DNA of 38,114 bases from Amycolatopsis sp. CA-126428 (GTDB lineage: Bacteria > Actinomycetota > Actinomycetes > Mycobacteriales > Pseudonocardiaceae), in contig NZ_PPHF01000151.1 of NCBI RefSeq assembly GCF_002904335.1, positions 1-38,114 on the forward strand, written 5' to 3'. The notes under the pieces are model-generated. The model worked only from the letters and a program-made list of their open reading frames with translations, had not been told where the DNA came from and searched no databases. Both the position numbers and the translations under genes were made by a program. This document shows, piece after piece, positions 7,345 through 15,132 of the stretch; position 1 is the stretch's first letter; each line of letters starts with the position of its first letter.

Positions 7345-8307
7345 TCAGTTGGACGCGGTCCGCGCCGTGCGGTCGGTGTTGAACGGCTGGGTGGTCACCG
7401 CGTGCGGGGTGCACAGCTCGCCGCAGTTCATCTTCGCCAGCGCTTCGGCCGCGGTGAACGTCTGGCCCGTCGCCGGGTTCACCTGCTTACGCAGCGAGAT
7501 GTACTGGTCGAACTTGTCCGCCGACAGCGCGCGGACCTCGAAGTTCATCACCGAGTGGTAGGTACCGCACAGTTCCGCGCACCGGCCGACGAAGGAGCCT
7601 TCGCGGTCGATCTTGTTCTGGAAGGAACTGTCCTGGTTGTTCTTCTCCGGATTCGGGAAGACGTCCCGCTTGAAGTGGAACTCCGGCACCCAGAAGGAGT
7701 GGATGACGTCGGTGGAGACCAGGTCGTACTGGATGGTCTTGCCGACCGGGAGCACCAGCAGCGGGATCTCGCCGGACGAACCGACGGTGCTGACCTGGCC
7801 GCTGCCGTCGGGCTTCGCCGCGTTGGCGTCCTCGTACTTGAACTCCCAGTTCCACTGGAAGGCCACGACCTGGACCTTGACGTCCGGGTTCGGGATCTTG
7901 TCGAGGACCTTCGACTCCGTCGTCGCGGTGAAGAAGAACAGGACACAGACCATGATCGTCGGGACGACGACCGTGAACAGCTCCAGCGGGATGTTGTACT
8001 GGAACTGCCGGGGCAGCTCCTCCGGCTCGCCGTCGGCGGTCTTCTTCTTGCGGTGGAACGTCGCGGTCCAGAAGATCAGCGCCCACACGATGACGCCGAC
8101 AACCAGCGCGGCCACCACGGCCCAGGTCCACAGCGTGCGCATCTGGTTCGCCTGCTCGGTGACACCGACCGGCCAGCCGAACCGCAGGATCTCGTCGCCG
8201 GAGCAGCCCGTCGCGGTCAGCGCGACCAGCACGGCCAGCGCGGCGACCCGCACGGTCCGCTTCCCCAGGGTGCGCTCGGGTTGTCCCACTGCGCCTCGCC
8301 CTTTCAC
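7345..8307 (-). CDS. ctaC: Cytochrome c oxidase subunit II
   Basis: The protein has 320 residues. A lipoprotein-type signal (TATGC, Cys35) is followed by two membrane helices (about 59-81 and 108-128) and an exposed cupredoxin domain. The CuA ligands are visible: H202, C242, E244, C246, H250 and M253 (CAELCGTYH and its surroundings). It accepts electrons from QcrC. The GTG start at 8307 has AGGAGG six bases upstream, which settles the start. It is followed by ctaF and divergent from asnB, the order known from M. tuberculosis (Rv2199c-Rv2201). Confidence 0.97.
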   Translation of the reverse strand: MKGRGAVGQPERTLGKRTVRVAALAVLVALTATGCSGDEILRFGWPVGVTEQANQMRTLWTWAVVAALVVGVIVWALIFWTATFHRKKKTADGEPEELPRQFQYNIPLELFTVVVPTIMVCVLFFFTATTESKVLDKIPNPDVKVQVVAFQWNWEFKYEDANAAKPDGSGQVSTVGSSGEIPLLVLPVGKTIQYDLVSTDVIHSFWVPEFHFKRDVFPNPEKNNQDSSFQNKIDREGSFVGRCAELCGTYHSVMNFEVRALSADKFDQYISLRKQVNPATGQTFTAAEALAKMNCGELCTPHAVTTQPFNTDRTARTASN

Positions 8308-8472
8308 CCAGAGCCTCCTACGACCGATCTTCGTGACAGGCGGAGCCTAGCCGAGTTGGCCCGTCCCGCTGACCAAGGGGTAACCCTCGACGCGCGTGTT
8401 ACTCGCCACGACCCGCCCGGCATACTGGGCACTTCCCCAGCCCGATGAAGCCCTGAAGGTGTGTGAGTACCC

Positions 8473-10407
8473 GTGTGCGGCCTGCTTGGACTGATCTGCG
8501 CGACCGAGACCGGCGCGGCGGACGCGCGTGACGCCGTCGGCGCGGCCATGCGCTGCCAGCGCCACCGCGGCCCGGACGAGCAGGACACCTGGGCCGACGC
8601 CGAGGTCGTCTACGGCTTCAACCGGCTCGCCTTCATCGACGTCGAGCACGCGCACCAGCCGCTGGTGTGGGGCCCGCCCGAGGCGCCGGGCCGCTACACG
8701 ATGAACTTCAACGGGGAGATCTACAACTACCTGGAGCTGCGGGCGGAGCTCGCCGAGCAGCACGGCGCGAAGTTCGAGACCGAGGGTGACGGCGAGGCCA
8801 TCGTCGCCGGCTTCCACTACCTCGGCGCGGACTGGGTGAAGCGCCTGCGCGGGATGTTCGCCTTCATGATCTGGGACTCCCAGGAGAAGCGCGTCTTCGG
8901 CGCCCGCGACCCGTTCGGCATCAAGCCGCTGTTCTACTCGGCCGGCCCCGGCGGGGTGGCGTTCTCCAGCGAGAAGAAGAGCCTGCTGGAGCTGTCGGAC
9001 GTCCTCGGCGTCGCGCAGGAGCTGGACCGGAAGGCCCTGCAGCACTACCTGGTCCTGCAGTACGTACCCGAGCCCGAGTCGCTGCACACCGCGATCCGCC
9101 GCGTCGAGTCCGGCACCTCGTTCGAGGTCGTGCCCGGCGGTGAGGTGAAGTTCACCCGCTACTTCCACCCGCAGTTCAGCGCGAAGCCGGTCACCACGCA
9201 GGCCGAAGCCGAAGAACTGCACCAGCGCATCGCCGACGTGATGCGCGACTCGGTCGGCAAGCACATGATCTCCGACCCGGACGTCACGGTCGGGGCGTTC
9301 CTGTCCGGCGGCATCGACTCCACCGCCACGGCCACGCTGGCCAAGGAGCACAACCCGAACCTGATCGCGTTCACCACCGGGTTCGAGCGCGAGGGCTACT
9401 CCGAGGTCGACGTCGCCGCCGAGTCGGCCGCCGCGATCGGCGTGAAGCACGTGGTCCGCACGGTGTCGGCGGACGAGATGATGGAGGTGCTGCCGCTCAT
9501 CGTCTGGTACCTCGACGACCCGGTGGCCGACCCCGCGCTGGTCCCGCTGTGGTTCATCGCCCGCGAGGCCCGCAAGCACGTCAAGGCGGTGCTGTCCGGC
9601 GAAGGCGCGGACGAGCTGTTCGGCGGCTACACGATCTACAACGAGCCGATTTCGCTGGCGCCGTTCGAAAAGATCCCCGGCGGCATGCGGAAGCTCATCG
9701 GCAAGGTGTCGACGAAGATCCCCGAGGGCACCCGCGGCAAGGACCTGCTGCGCCGCGGCGCGCTCCCGCTGGAGGACCGCTACTACGGCAACGCCCGCAA
9801 CTTCCGCGACGACCAGCTGCGCAACGTCCTGCGCACGTACCAGGAAGGCGTGGGCTTCAAGGACGTCACGGCGCCCTGGTACGACGTCTCGCGCGGCTGG
9901 GACCCGGTGGCCCGCATGCAGCACGTGGACCTCTACACGTGGCTGCGCGGCGACATCCTGGTCAAGGCGGACAAGGTGACCATGGCGAACTCGCTGGAAC
10001 TGCGGGTGCCGTTCCTCGACGCCGAGGTGTTCAAGGTCGCGGCGTCGATCCCGCTGGACCAGAAGCTCGCCCACGGGACGACGAAGTACGCGCTGCGCCA
10101 GGCGCTGGCGAAGATCATCCCGGCGCACGTGCTCAACCGCCGCAAGCTCGGCTTCCCGGTGCCGATCCGGCTGTGGCTGCGCAACGAGATGTACGACTGG
10201 GCGAAGGGCATCATCAACGACTCGAAGACCGAGGAGCTGCTGGACAAGAAGGCGATCCTGGCGCTGCTGGAGGAGCACAAGGCGGGCCAGCTGGACCGCA
10301 GCCGCCAGCTGTGGGCGCTGATCGTGTTCATGCTGTGGCACGGGATCTTCGTCGAGCACCGGATCAAGCCCGAGATCCCGGAGCCGGTGTACCCGGTCAA
10401 GCTCTGA
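8473..10407 (+). CDS. asnB: Class II glutamine-dependent asparagine synthetase-like amidotransferase (LtsA/AsnB type)
   Basis: The protein has 644 residues. The GTG start is fixed because Cys2 (MCGLLG) must become the N-terminal nucleophile of the glutaminase domain (about 1-210). The synthetase domain carries the ATP pyrophosphatase loop LSGGIDSTATA near residues 276-286. The orthologue in this syntenic position is LtsA of Corynebacterium and Rv2201, known to amidate meso-diaminopimelate in peptidoglycan. The role here is therefore either asparagine synthesis or cell-wall amidation, with the latter favoured by synteny. It is divergent from ctaC across a 165-base gap and convergent with the adoK-like kinase, with a palindromic repeat between their stops. 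Confidence 0.93.
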   Translation: MCGLLGLICATETGAADARDAVGAAMRCQRHRGPDEQDTWADAEVVYGFNRLAFIDVEHAHQPLVWGPPEAPGRYTMNFNGEIYNYLELRAELAEQHGAKFETEGDGEAIVAGFHYLGADWVKRLRGMFAFMIWDSQEKRVFGARDPFGIKPLFYSAGPGGVAFSSEKKSLLELSDVLGVAQELDRKALQHYLVLQYVPEPESLHTAIRRVESGTSFEVVPGGEVKFTRYFHPQFSAKPVTTQAEAEELHQRIADVMRDSVGKHMISDPDVTVGAFLSGGIDSTATATLAKEHNPNLIAFTTGFEREGYSEVDVAAESAAAIGVKHVVRTVSADEMMEVLPLIVWYLDDPVADPALVPLWFIAREARKHVKAVLSGEGADELFGGYTIYNEPISLAPFEKIPGGMRKLIGKVSTKIPEGTRGKDLLRRGALPLEDRYYGNARNFRDDQLRNVLRTYQEGVGFKDVTAPWYDVSRGWDPVARMQHVDLYTWLRGDILVKADKVTMANSLELRVPFLDAEVFKVAASIPLDQKLAHGTTKYALRQALAKIIPAHVLNRRKLGFPVPIRLWLRNEMYDWAKGIINDSKTEELLDKKAILALLEEHKAGQLDRSRQLWALIVFMLWHGIFVEHRIKPEIPEPVYPVKL

Positions 10408-10421
10408 GGTCTGCCGCGGCC

Positions 10422-10469
10422 GGTCGTGAGTGGTAACGCGGGTTAGAACCCGCGTTACCACTCACGACC
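10422..10469. repeat. Dispersed palindromic repeat, copy 2
   Basis: Two 23-base arms, 10422-10444 and 10447-10469, are exactly complementary around AG. Compared with copies 1 and 3, the arm reads TAACGCGGG instead of TAAGGCGGG. The opposite arm changes to match, so pairing is kept. CTGCCGC (10411-10417) precedes it, three bases after the asnB stop. It lies between convergent asnB and the adoK-like gene and could terminate both. Confidence 0.94.
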
Positions 10470-10476
10470 ACGCAAG

Positions 10477-11469
10477 TCAGGCGGCGGGCAGGACCACCGA
10501 GATCTCCTCCGCCGCGTCCGGGCCGAAGGCTTCGCCGATGCGGGCCAGCGCCTCCGCGCGGTCGAACGTCCACTCCTGCGTGCCGACCGTCTCCAGCACC
10601 AGCACCGCGATCAGCGAGCCGAGCTGGGCGGCGCGCTCGACGTTCAGGCCACCGTCGAGGGCGGCCAGGAAGCCCGCGCGGAAGCCGTCGCCGACGCCGG
10701 TCGGGTCGGCCTTCACCCGCTCGGGGACCGCGCCGATCTGCAGGGCGACGCCGTCCTGGCCGACGATCTCGACGCCCTTCTCCCCCAGCGTCGTGATCCG
10801 CAGGCCGACCTGGTCGAGGACGTCGGCCTCGGTCCAGCCGGTCTTCTGGAGCAGCAGCTCCCACTCGTAGTCGTTGCTGAACAGGTACTTCGCACCGGCG
10901 ACGAACGCGCGCGCCTGCTCACCGGTCATCCGGGCCAGCTGCTGCGAGGGGTCGACGGCGAAGGCGTACCCGCGCTGCCGGCACTCCGCGGCGCGGCGGA
11001 TCATGCCCTCGGGGTCGTCCGGGCTGATCAGCACCAGGCTCAGCGCGCCGGCCCGCTCGGCGATGGGCAGCAGCTCGATGTTGCGGGACTCGGCCATCGC
11101 GCCGGCGTAGAACGTCGCGATCTGGCAGAGGTCTTCGTCGGTGGTGCAGACGAACCGCGCGGTGTGCGCGACCTCGGACACGTGCACGCCCGAGGTGTCC
11201 ACCCCGTGCCGCTCCAGCCAGGACCGGTAGTCGGCGAAGTCGGCGCCCACGGCACCCACGAGGACCGGCTGGACGCCGAGCACCCCCAGGCCGAAGGCGA
11301 TGTTGGCGCCGATGCCGCCGCGCCGGACCACGAGGTCGTCGGCGAGGAAGCTCAGCGAGACGCGGTGCAGCTGCTCGGCGACCAGCTGCTCGGCGAACCT
11401 GCCCGGGAAATGCATGAGGTGGTCGGTCGCGATACTGCCGGACACCGCGATCCTGGCCCTGTCTGCCAC
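10477..11469 (-). CDS. adoK: PfkB-family carbohydrate/adenosine kinase, AdoK-like
   Basis: The protein has 330 residues. It starts VADRARIAVSGSIATDHLMH and carries the ribokinase-family features RRGGIGANIAFGLGVLG and the C-terminal anion hole and catalytic base DPTGVGDGFRAGF. It closely resembles M. tuberculosis adenosine kinase Rv2202c and occupies the same position next to asnB, so phosphorylation of adenosine to AMP is likely. A sugar-kinase activity cannot be excluded from sequence alone. The GTG at 11469 has AAGGAG about seven bases upstream and is preferred to the in-frame start at 11496, which would add nine residues. It is divergent from a small gene at 11618. Confidence 0.88.
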   Translation of the reverse strand: MADRARIAVSGSIATDHLMHFPGRFAEQLVAEQLHRVSLSFLADDLVVRRGGIGANIAFGLGVLGVQPVLVGAVGADFADYRSWLERHGVDTSGVHVSEVAHTARFVCTTDEDLCQIATFYAGAMAESRNIELLPIAERAGALSLVLISPDDPEGMIRRAAECRQRGYAFAVDPSQQLARMTGEQARAFVAGAKYLFSNDYEWELLLQKTGWTEADVLDQVGLRITTLGEKGVEIVGQDGVALQIGAVPERVKADPTGVGDGFRAGFLAALDGGLNVERAAQLGSLIAVLVLETVGTQEWTFDRAEALARIGEAFGPDAAEEISVVLPAA

Positions 11470-11520
11470 CGGCTGCTCCTTCGTGTTCGACCTCACGGCA
11501 AGAGGCGCGAAGTTACCTCC

Positions 11521-11574
11521 GGGTCATGACCCATCCGGGTAGTTCGCGCGCGCCCAGCCGACACTACCGGCTGG
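11521..11574. promoter_or_regulatory. Palindrome and hairpin between the adoK-like gene and the 56-codon gene
   Basis: GGGTCATGACCC (11521-11532) is a perfect 12-base palindrome. Downstream, CCAGCCG (11554-11560) pairs with CGGCTGG (11568-11574) over a 7-base loop. Both lie in the 148-base divergent gap. Their role is not shown by the sequence. Confidence 0.4.
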
Positions 11575-11617
11575 TACTCCTTCTCCAGTCGAGAGCGGAT
11601 CAATAGCGTTACGAATC

Positions 11618-11788
11618 GTGAACGCCGTCACCGAACCCGAGACCCTGTCCGAGCTGATCGCCGACTGCGCGCTCATCCCGGCGACGTTGCAGGCCGAGAG
11701 CCTGCCGCTGCCCCGCGTCACGGCCAAGCCGTGGCAGGTCGACGAGGCGTGCCACGCCCAGGTGGCCGAGCTCGACGCGTACGTGTAG
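11618..11788 (+). CDS. Small protein, 56 aa, unknown function
   Basis: A GTG-initiated frame reads MNAVTEPETLSELIADCALI and continues to a TAG at 11788. Third codon positions are almost all G or C, which supports coding. The product is acidic, cytoplasmic and Cys-containing (two Cys), with no membrane helix; no known family comes to mind. No strong ribosome site is seen, so it may be leaderless. It is divergent from the adoK-like gene and convergent with the IscA-type gene, followed by a strong hairpin at 11805-11838. At under 60 residues it is easily missed by automated gene calling. Confidence 0.65.
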   Translation: MNAVTEPETLSELIADCALIPATLQAESLPLPRVTAKPWQVDEACHAQVAELDAYV

Positions 11789-11804
11789 GTCCGCAGCGAC
11801 GAAG

Positions 11805-11838
11805 AAGGCCCCGCCTCCCACCGGGAGACGGGGCCTTT
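11805..11838. terminator. Bidirectional terminator
   Basis: AAGGCCCCG (11805-11813) pairs with CGGGGCCTT (11829-11837). After one mismatch, CTCCC pairs with GGGAG, with a short ACC loop. T residues follow on the plus strand and AA pairs precede on the other side. It stands between the convergent 56-codon gene and the IscA-type gene. Confidence 0.8.
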
Positions 11839-11860
11839 CTCGCGTGTTCTCGCGGACGAC

Positions 11861-12238
11861 TCAGTGGAACGAGTCGCCGCAGGCGCAGGAGCCGGTGGCG
11901 TTCGGGTTGTCGATCGTGAAGCCCTGCTTCTCGATCGTGTCCACGAAGTCGATGACGGCTTCCGACACGTACGGCGCGCTCATCCGGTCCACGGCGACCT
12001 TGAGGCCGTCGAAGTCGCGGAACAGGTCGCCGTCGAGCGTGCGCTCGTCGAAGAACAGCTGGTAGCGCAGGCCCGCGCAGCCACCGGGCTGGACGGCGAT
12101 GCGCAGGTGCATGTCGTCGCGGCCCTCCTGCTCGAGCAGAGCCTTCGCCTTGGCGGCCGCGGTGTCGGTCAACGTGACCCCGTGGGTCTCCTCGGCGGTC
12201 TCGGCCTGCGTCGCGCCGGCGTGCTCAGCGGTCGTCAT
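11861..12238 (-). CDS. IscA/ErpA-type iron-sulfur cluster carrier protein
   Basis: The protein has 125 residues with an HesB/IscA (Fe-S biogenesis) domain. The three conserved cysteines are in GGCAGLRYQ and in the C-terminal CACGDSF, the standard arrangement for binding or passing on a Fe-S cluster. The first 20 or so residues are a charged extension. It matches the syntenic M. tuberculosis Rv2204c. Likely clients include Fe-S enzymes such as LipA and the Rieske protein also encoded here; that is inference. GAGGGAG lies four bases before the ATG. The gene is divergent from the DUF3043 gene. Confidence 0.92.
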   Translation of the reverse strand: MTTAEHAGATQAETAEETHGVTLTDTAAAKAKALLEQEGRDDMHLRIAVQPGGCAGLRYQLFFDERTLDGDLFRDFDGLKVAVDRMSAPYVSEAVIDFVDTIEKQGFTIDNPNATGSCACGDSFH

Positions 12239-12385
12239 GGCACTCCCTCATAAAGTCGAACTCGCTGCGGATACTCCTCGTGCTGACGTGCTCAACACCC
12301 GGAGCGTCCGATCTGTTCCCCCACCATCGTCGCACATGGATCGCCCTGGTTACCGGCGGCGTGACGCCTGCAATACCCTGATGAC

Positions 12386-13033
12386 GTGAGGTTCCTGCGC
12401 CGAAGCACCACAGACACCGCCGCCGACGAGCCGGAGTCGGCCGAAGCCGTCGACGTCGCCGGCAAGGCGTTCACGCCCGGTAAGGGCAAAGCTACGCCGA
12501 AGCGCCGCGAAGCGGAGGCGAAGCGACGGGGTCCGGTGGCGCCGCCGCCCACCACCATGCGTGAGGCGATGAAGCGCAACAAAGAGCTGCGCAAGGCGAA
12601 CCCGCAGACCAAGGAAGACCGCCGCGCGGCGGCGAAGGCCCGCCGCGAGGCGATGATGCGCGGCGACGACAAGGCCCTGCTCCCCCGCGACCGCGGGCCG
12701 GTCAAGGCGTACGTCCGCGACCTGGTCGACAGCCGGCGCAACCTGCTCGGCCTGTTCATGCCGCTGGCCATCGTGGTGTTCCTGGCGTTGCTGGTGCCGA
12801 TGCCCCAGGTCCAGTCGTACATCACGCTCCTGTGCACGGCGATGCTGCTGGTGATGGCAATCGAGGGCTTCGTGAACGGCCGGAAGATCGCGAAGCTGGT
12901 CCGGGAGAAGTTCCCGAAGGAAGCGGTGAACGGCCGGTCGATCGGCTGGTACGCGTTCGTCCGGGCGTCCCAGATCCGCCGGCTGCGGATGCCGAAGCCA
13001 CGGCTGAAGCCCGGGGACGCGATCCCGAACTGA
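12386..13033 (+). CDS. DUF3043 membrane protein
   Basis: The protein has 215 residues. The first half is very basic and charged (FTPGKGKATPKRREAEAKRR and following), then RDLVDSRRNLLGLFMPLAIVVFLALLVPM leads into two membrane helices at about 128-165. A cytoplasmic basic C-terminus follows, ending in PRLKPGDAIPN. It is an actinobacterial family of unknown function; the syntenic gene in M. tuberculosis is Rv2206. The GTG start at 12386 fits the family start (MRFLRR). There is no clear ribosome site, so leaderless translation is possible. A strong terminator follows. Confidence 0.87.
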   Translation: MRFLRRSTTDTAADEPESAEAVDVAGKAFTPGKGKATPKRREAEAKRRGPVAPPPTTMREAMKRNKELRKANPQTKEDRRAAAKARREAMMRGDDKALLPRDRGPVKAYVRDLVDSRRNLLGLFMPLAIVVFLALLVPMPQVQSYITLLCTAMLLVMAIEGFVNGRKIAKLVREKFPKEAVNGRSIGWYAFVRASQIRRLRMPKPRLKPGDAIPN

Positions 13034-13043
13034 GCGGTTTCCG

Positions 13044-13079
13044 AGAAGCCGGGTGGAGCAAGCCTCCACCCGGCTTCTT
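13044..13079 (+). terminator. Rho-independent terminator after the DUF3043 gene
   Basis: A perfect 15-bp stem pairs 13044-13058 (AGAAGCCGGGTGGAG) with 13064-13078 over the 5-base loop CAAGC. It starts 11 bases after the stop codon and ends in TTCTT, a weak T-rich tail. Confidence 0.85.
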
Positions 13080-13184
13080 GCTGTCCGCGACCGGGAGCGG
13101 CGCCGGTCTTCCGGCGACCCCGACGAGGCTGGAGCCACTCCAGGTCGTTAGCAAAGTAAACGATTACCGCCTAAGCTCACGGCC

Positions 13185-14174
13185 ATGGAGTTTCGTCGTC
13201 TCGGCCGCAGTGGCCTCAACGTCAGTGAGATCTCGTACGGGAACTGGCTCACCCACGGTTCCCAGGTCGAGGAGGACCAGGCCCACGCCTGCATTCAGGC
13301 CGCCCTCGACGTCGGCATCACCACCTTCGACACCGCCGACGTCTACGCCAACACCGCCGCCGAGTCCGTGCTCGGGCGCGGCCTGAAGGGCCGGCGGCGG
13401 GAAAGCCTGGAGATCTTCACCAAGGTCTTCTGGCCCACCGGCCCCAAGGGCCCCAACGACAAGGGCCTGTCCCGCAAGCACATCATGGAGTCGGCGCACG
13501 CCAGCCTGAAGCGGCTCGGCACCGACTACGTCGACCTCTACCAGGCGCACCGGTTCGACCGGCACACCCCGCTCGAAGAGACCATGACCGCCTTCGCCGA
13601 CCTCGTGCGCCAGGGCAAGGTGCTCTACGTCGGCGTCTCGGAATGGACCGCCGAGCAGATCACCCGCGGTGCCGCCCTCGCCCGCGAGCTGCACGTCCCG
13701 CTCGTGTCGAACCAGCCGCAGTACAACATGCTCTGGCGCGTCATCGAAGCGGAGGTCATCCCCGCCTCCGAGCGCGAAGGCCTGAGCCAGATCGTCTGGT
13801 CGCCGATCGCCCAGGGCGTGCTCACCGGCAAGTACAAACCGGGCCAGGCCTACCCCGAAGGTTCGCGCGCCACCGACGAGAAGGGCGGCGCCGACATGGT
13901 CGCCCGCTTCCTCGACGACGGCGTCCTCGAGCGCGTCGCCCAGCTCGAGCCGCTGGCCGAGCAGGCCGGCCTCAGCCTCGCCCAGCTGGCCGTCGCGTGG
14001 GTGCTGCAGAACCCGAACGTCGCCTCCGCGATCATCGGGGCTTCGCGCCCGGAGCAGGTGCACGAGAACGTCAAGGCCGCCGGCCAGAAGCTCGACGCCG
14101 ATCTCCTCAAGGCCATCGACGACGTCCTCGGCGACGTCGTCGAGCGCGACGCGAGCCTGACCAAGAGCCCCTAG
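13185..14174 (+). CDS. Aldo/keto reductase, Kv-beta-like
   Basis: The protein has 329 residues in the NADPH-dependent aldo/keto reductase TIM-barrel family. It starts MEFRRLGRSGLNVSEISYG. Catalytic positions are visible: Asp and Tyr in TTFDTADVYAN (about 44-54), Lys in EIFTKVFWP, and His in DLYQAHRFDR. Cofactor-site segments (SPIAQGVLTGKY and the late IIGASRPEQVHENVKA) resemble the Kv-beta/YghZ branch. The substrate is unknown. It appears monocistronic, with a terminator upstream at 13044 and a hairpin downstream at 14218. No ribosome site is obvious before the ATG. Confidence 0.92.
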   Translation: MEFRRLGRSGLNVSEISYGNWLTHGSQVEEDQAHACIQAALDVGITTFDTADVYANTAAESVLGRGLKGRRRESLEIFTKVFWPTGPKGPNDKGLSRKHIMESAHASLKRLGTDYVDLYQAHRFDRHTPLEETMTAFADLVRQGKVLYVGVSEWTAEQITRGAALARELHVPLVSNQPQYNMLWRVIEAEVIPASEREGLSQIVWSPIAQGVLTGKYKPGQAYPEGSRATDEKGGADMVARFLDDGVLERVAQLEPLAEQAGLSLAQLAVAWVLQNPNVASAIIGASRPEQVHENVKAAGQKLDADLLKAIDDVLGDVVERDASLTKSP

Positions 14175-14217
14175 TTCCCCGGTCGTTCAGTCCTGGCCGG
14201 GCCGCCCCGGAACGGCA

Positions 14218-14243
14218 CCCCGAGGCCGAACGCTTCCTCGGGG
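14218..14243. terminator. Hairpin between convergent aldo/keto reductase and purC
   Basis: CCCCGAGG (14218-14225) pairs with CCTCGGGG (14236-14243) over a 10-base loop. There is no T-run. It lies in the convergent 115-base gap and could stop transcription from either side. Confidence 0.5.
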
Positions 14244-14289
14244 GCCATCCGGGGTTTCGACGTCGTCGATCAGGCGGTACGGGTCGTAC

Positions 14290-15132
14290 TCACCCACGGA
14301 CCCAGGTCTTCCCCGTGATCCGCTCGTAGACCTCGGTGTAGCGCTGCCGCGTCTGCTCCACGATGTCCGCGGGGATCTCCGGCCCGGGCGGGGTCTGGTC
14401 CCAGCCCGTCGACCGCGACCAGTCGCGGACGAACTGCTTGTCGAACGCGTGCTGCGGGCGGCCCGGCTCCCACTCGTCGGCCGGCCAGAACCGCGACGAG
14501 TCCGACGTCAGGACCTCGTCGCCGAGGGTCAGCGTGCCGTCGGCGTCGAAGCCGAACTCCAGCTTCGTGTCGGCGATGATGACGCCCTGCTTCGCCGCGT
14601 GCTCGGCGCCCTTCGTGTAGATCTCCAGCGTCAGCTCGCGAAGCCGCTTCGCGGTGTCTTCGCCGATTTCGTTCAGGACCTCGTCGAAGGTCATGAACTC
14701 GTCGTGGCCGGTGTCGGAGATCTTCGTCGTCGGCGTGAAGATCGGCTCCGGCAGCTTGTCGCCCTCGACCAGGCCCGGCGGCAGCGCGACGCCGGAGATC
14801 TTGCCGTCGCGCCGGTACTCGCGCAGGCCGAGCCCGGCCAGGTAGCCGCGCGCGATGCACTCGACCTGGACCATCTTCAGCGGCTTGCAGCGCATCGCGC
14901 GGCCGGCGAACTCGTCCGGCACGTCGGTGGTCGACACGACGTGGTTCGGGACGACGCCGGCCATCCGGTCGAACCACCAGGCGGAGAGCTGGTTGAGCAG
15001 CTTGCCCTTGTCCGGGATCGGCGTCGGCAGCGAGACGTCGTAGACCGAGACGCGGTCGGACGCGACCAGCAGGATGTCCCCGCCGTCGAGTTCGTACAGG
15101 TCACGGACCTTGCCCGCGTGGATGTGCTTCAT
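14290..15132 (-). CDS. purC: Phosphoribosylaminoimidazole-succinocarboxamide synthase
   Basis: The protein has 280 residues and catalyses SAICAR formation from CAIR, aspartate and ATP in purine synthesis. Family features include GKVRDLYEL near the start, ILLVASDRVSVYDV, ECIARGYLAG, IIADTKLEFGFD and a late SRFWPADEW. The ATG overlaps the stop of the GntR-family gene as ATGA (15129-15132), with GAGGAC just upstream, so the two form a coupled operon. That pairing puts a purine gene under a GntR/UTRA regulator in this organism, which is unusual; purC normally sits with other pur genes. Confidence 0.96.
   Translation of the reverse strand: MKHIHAGKVRDLYELDGGDILLVASDRVSVYDVSLPTPIPDKGKLLNQLSAWWFDRMAGVVPNHVVSTTDVPDEFAGRAMRCKPLKMVQVECIARGYLAGLGLREYRRDGKISGVALPPGLVEGDKLPEPIFTPTTKISDTGHDEFMTFDEVLNEIGEDTAKRLRELTLEIYTKGAEHAAKQGVIIADTKLEFGFDADGTLTLGDEVLTSDSSRFWPADEWEPGRPQHAFDKQFVRDWSRSTGWDQTPPGPEIPADIVEQTRQRYTEVYERITGKTWVRG

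Noticed and set aside
14187..14297. A 36-codon minus-strand frame after purC starting GEYDPYRLIDDVETP
   Set aside because: It overlaps the purC end and includes the convergent hairpin, has no ribosome site of its own and is too short to support without homologues.
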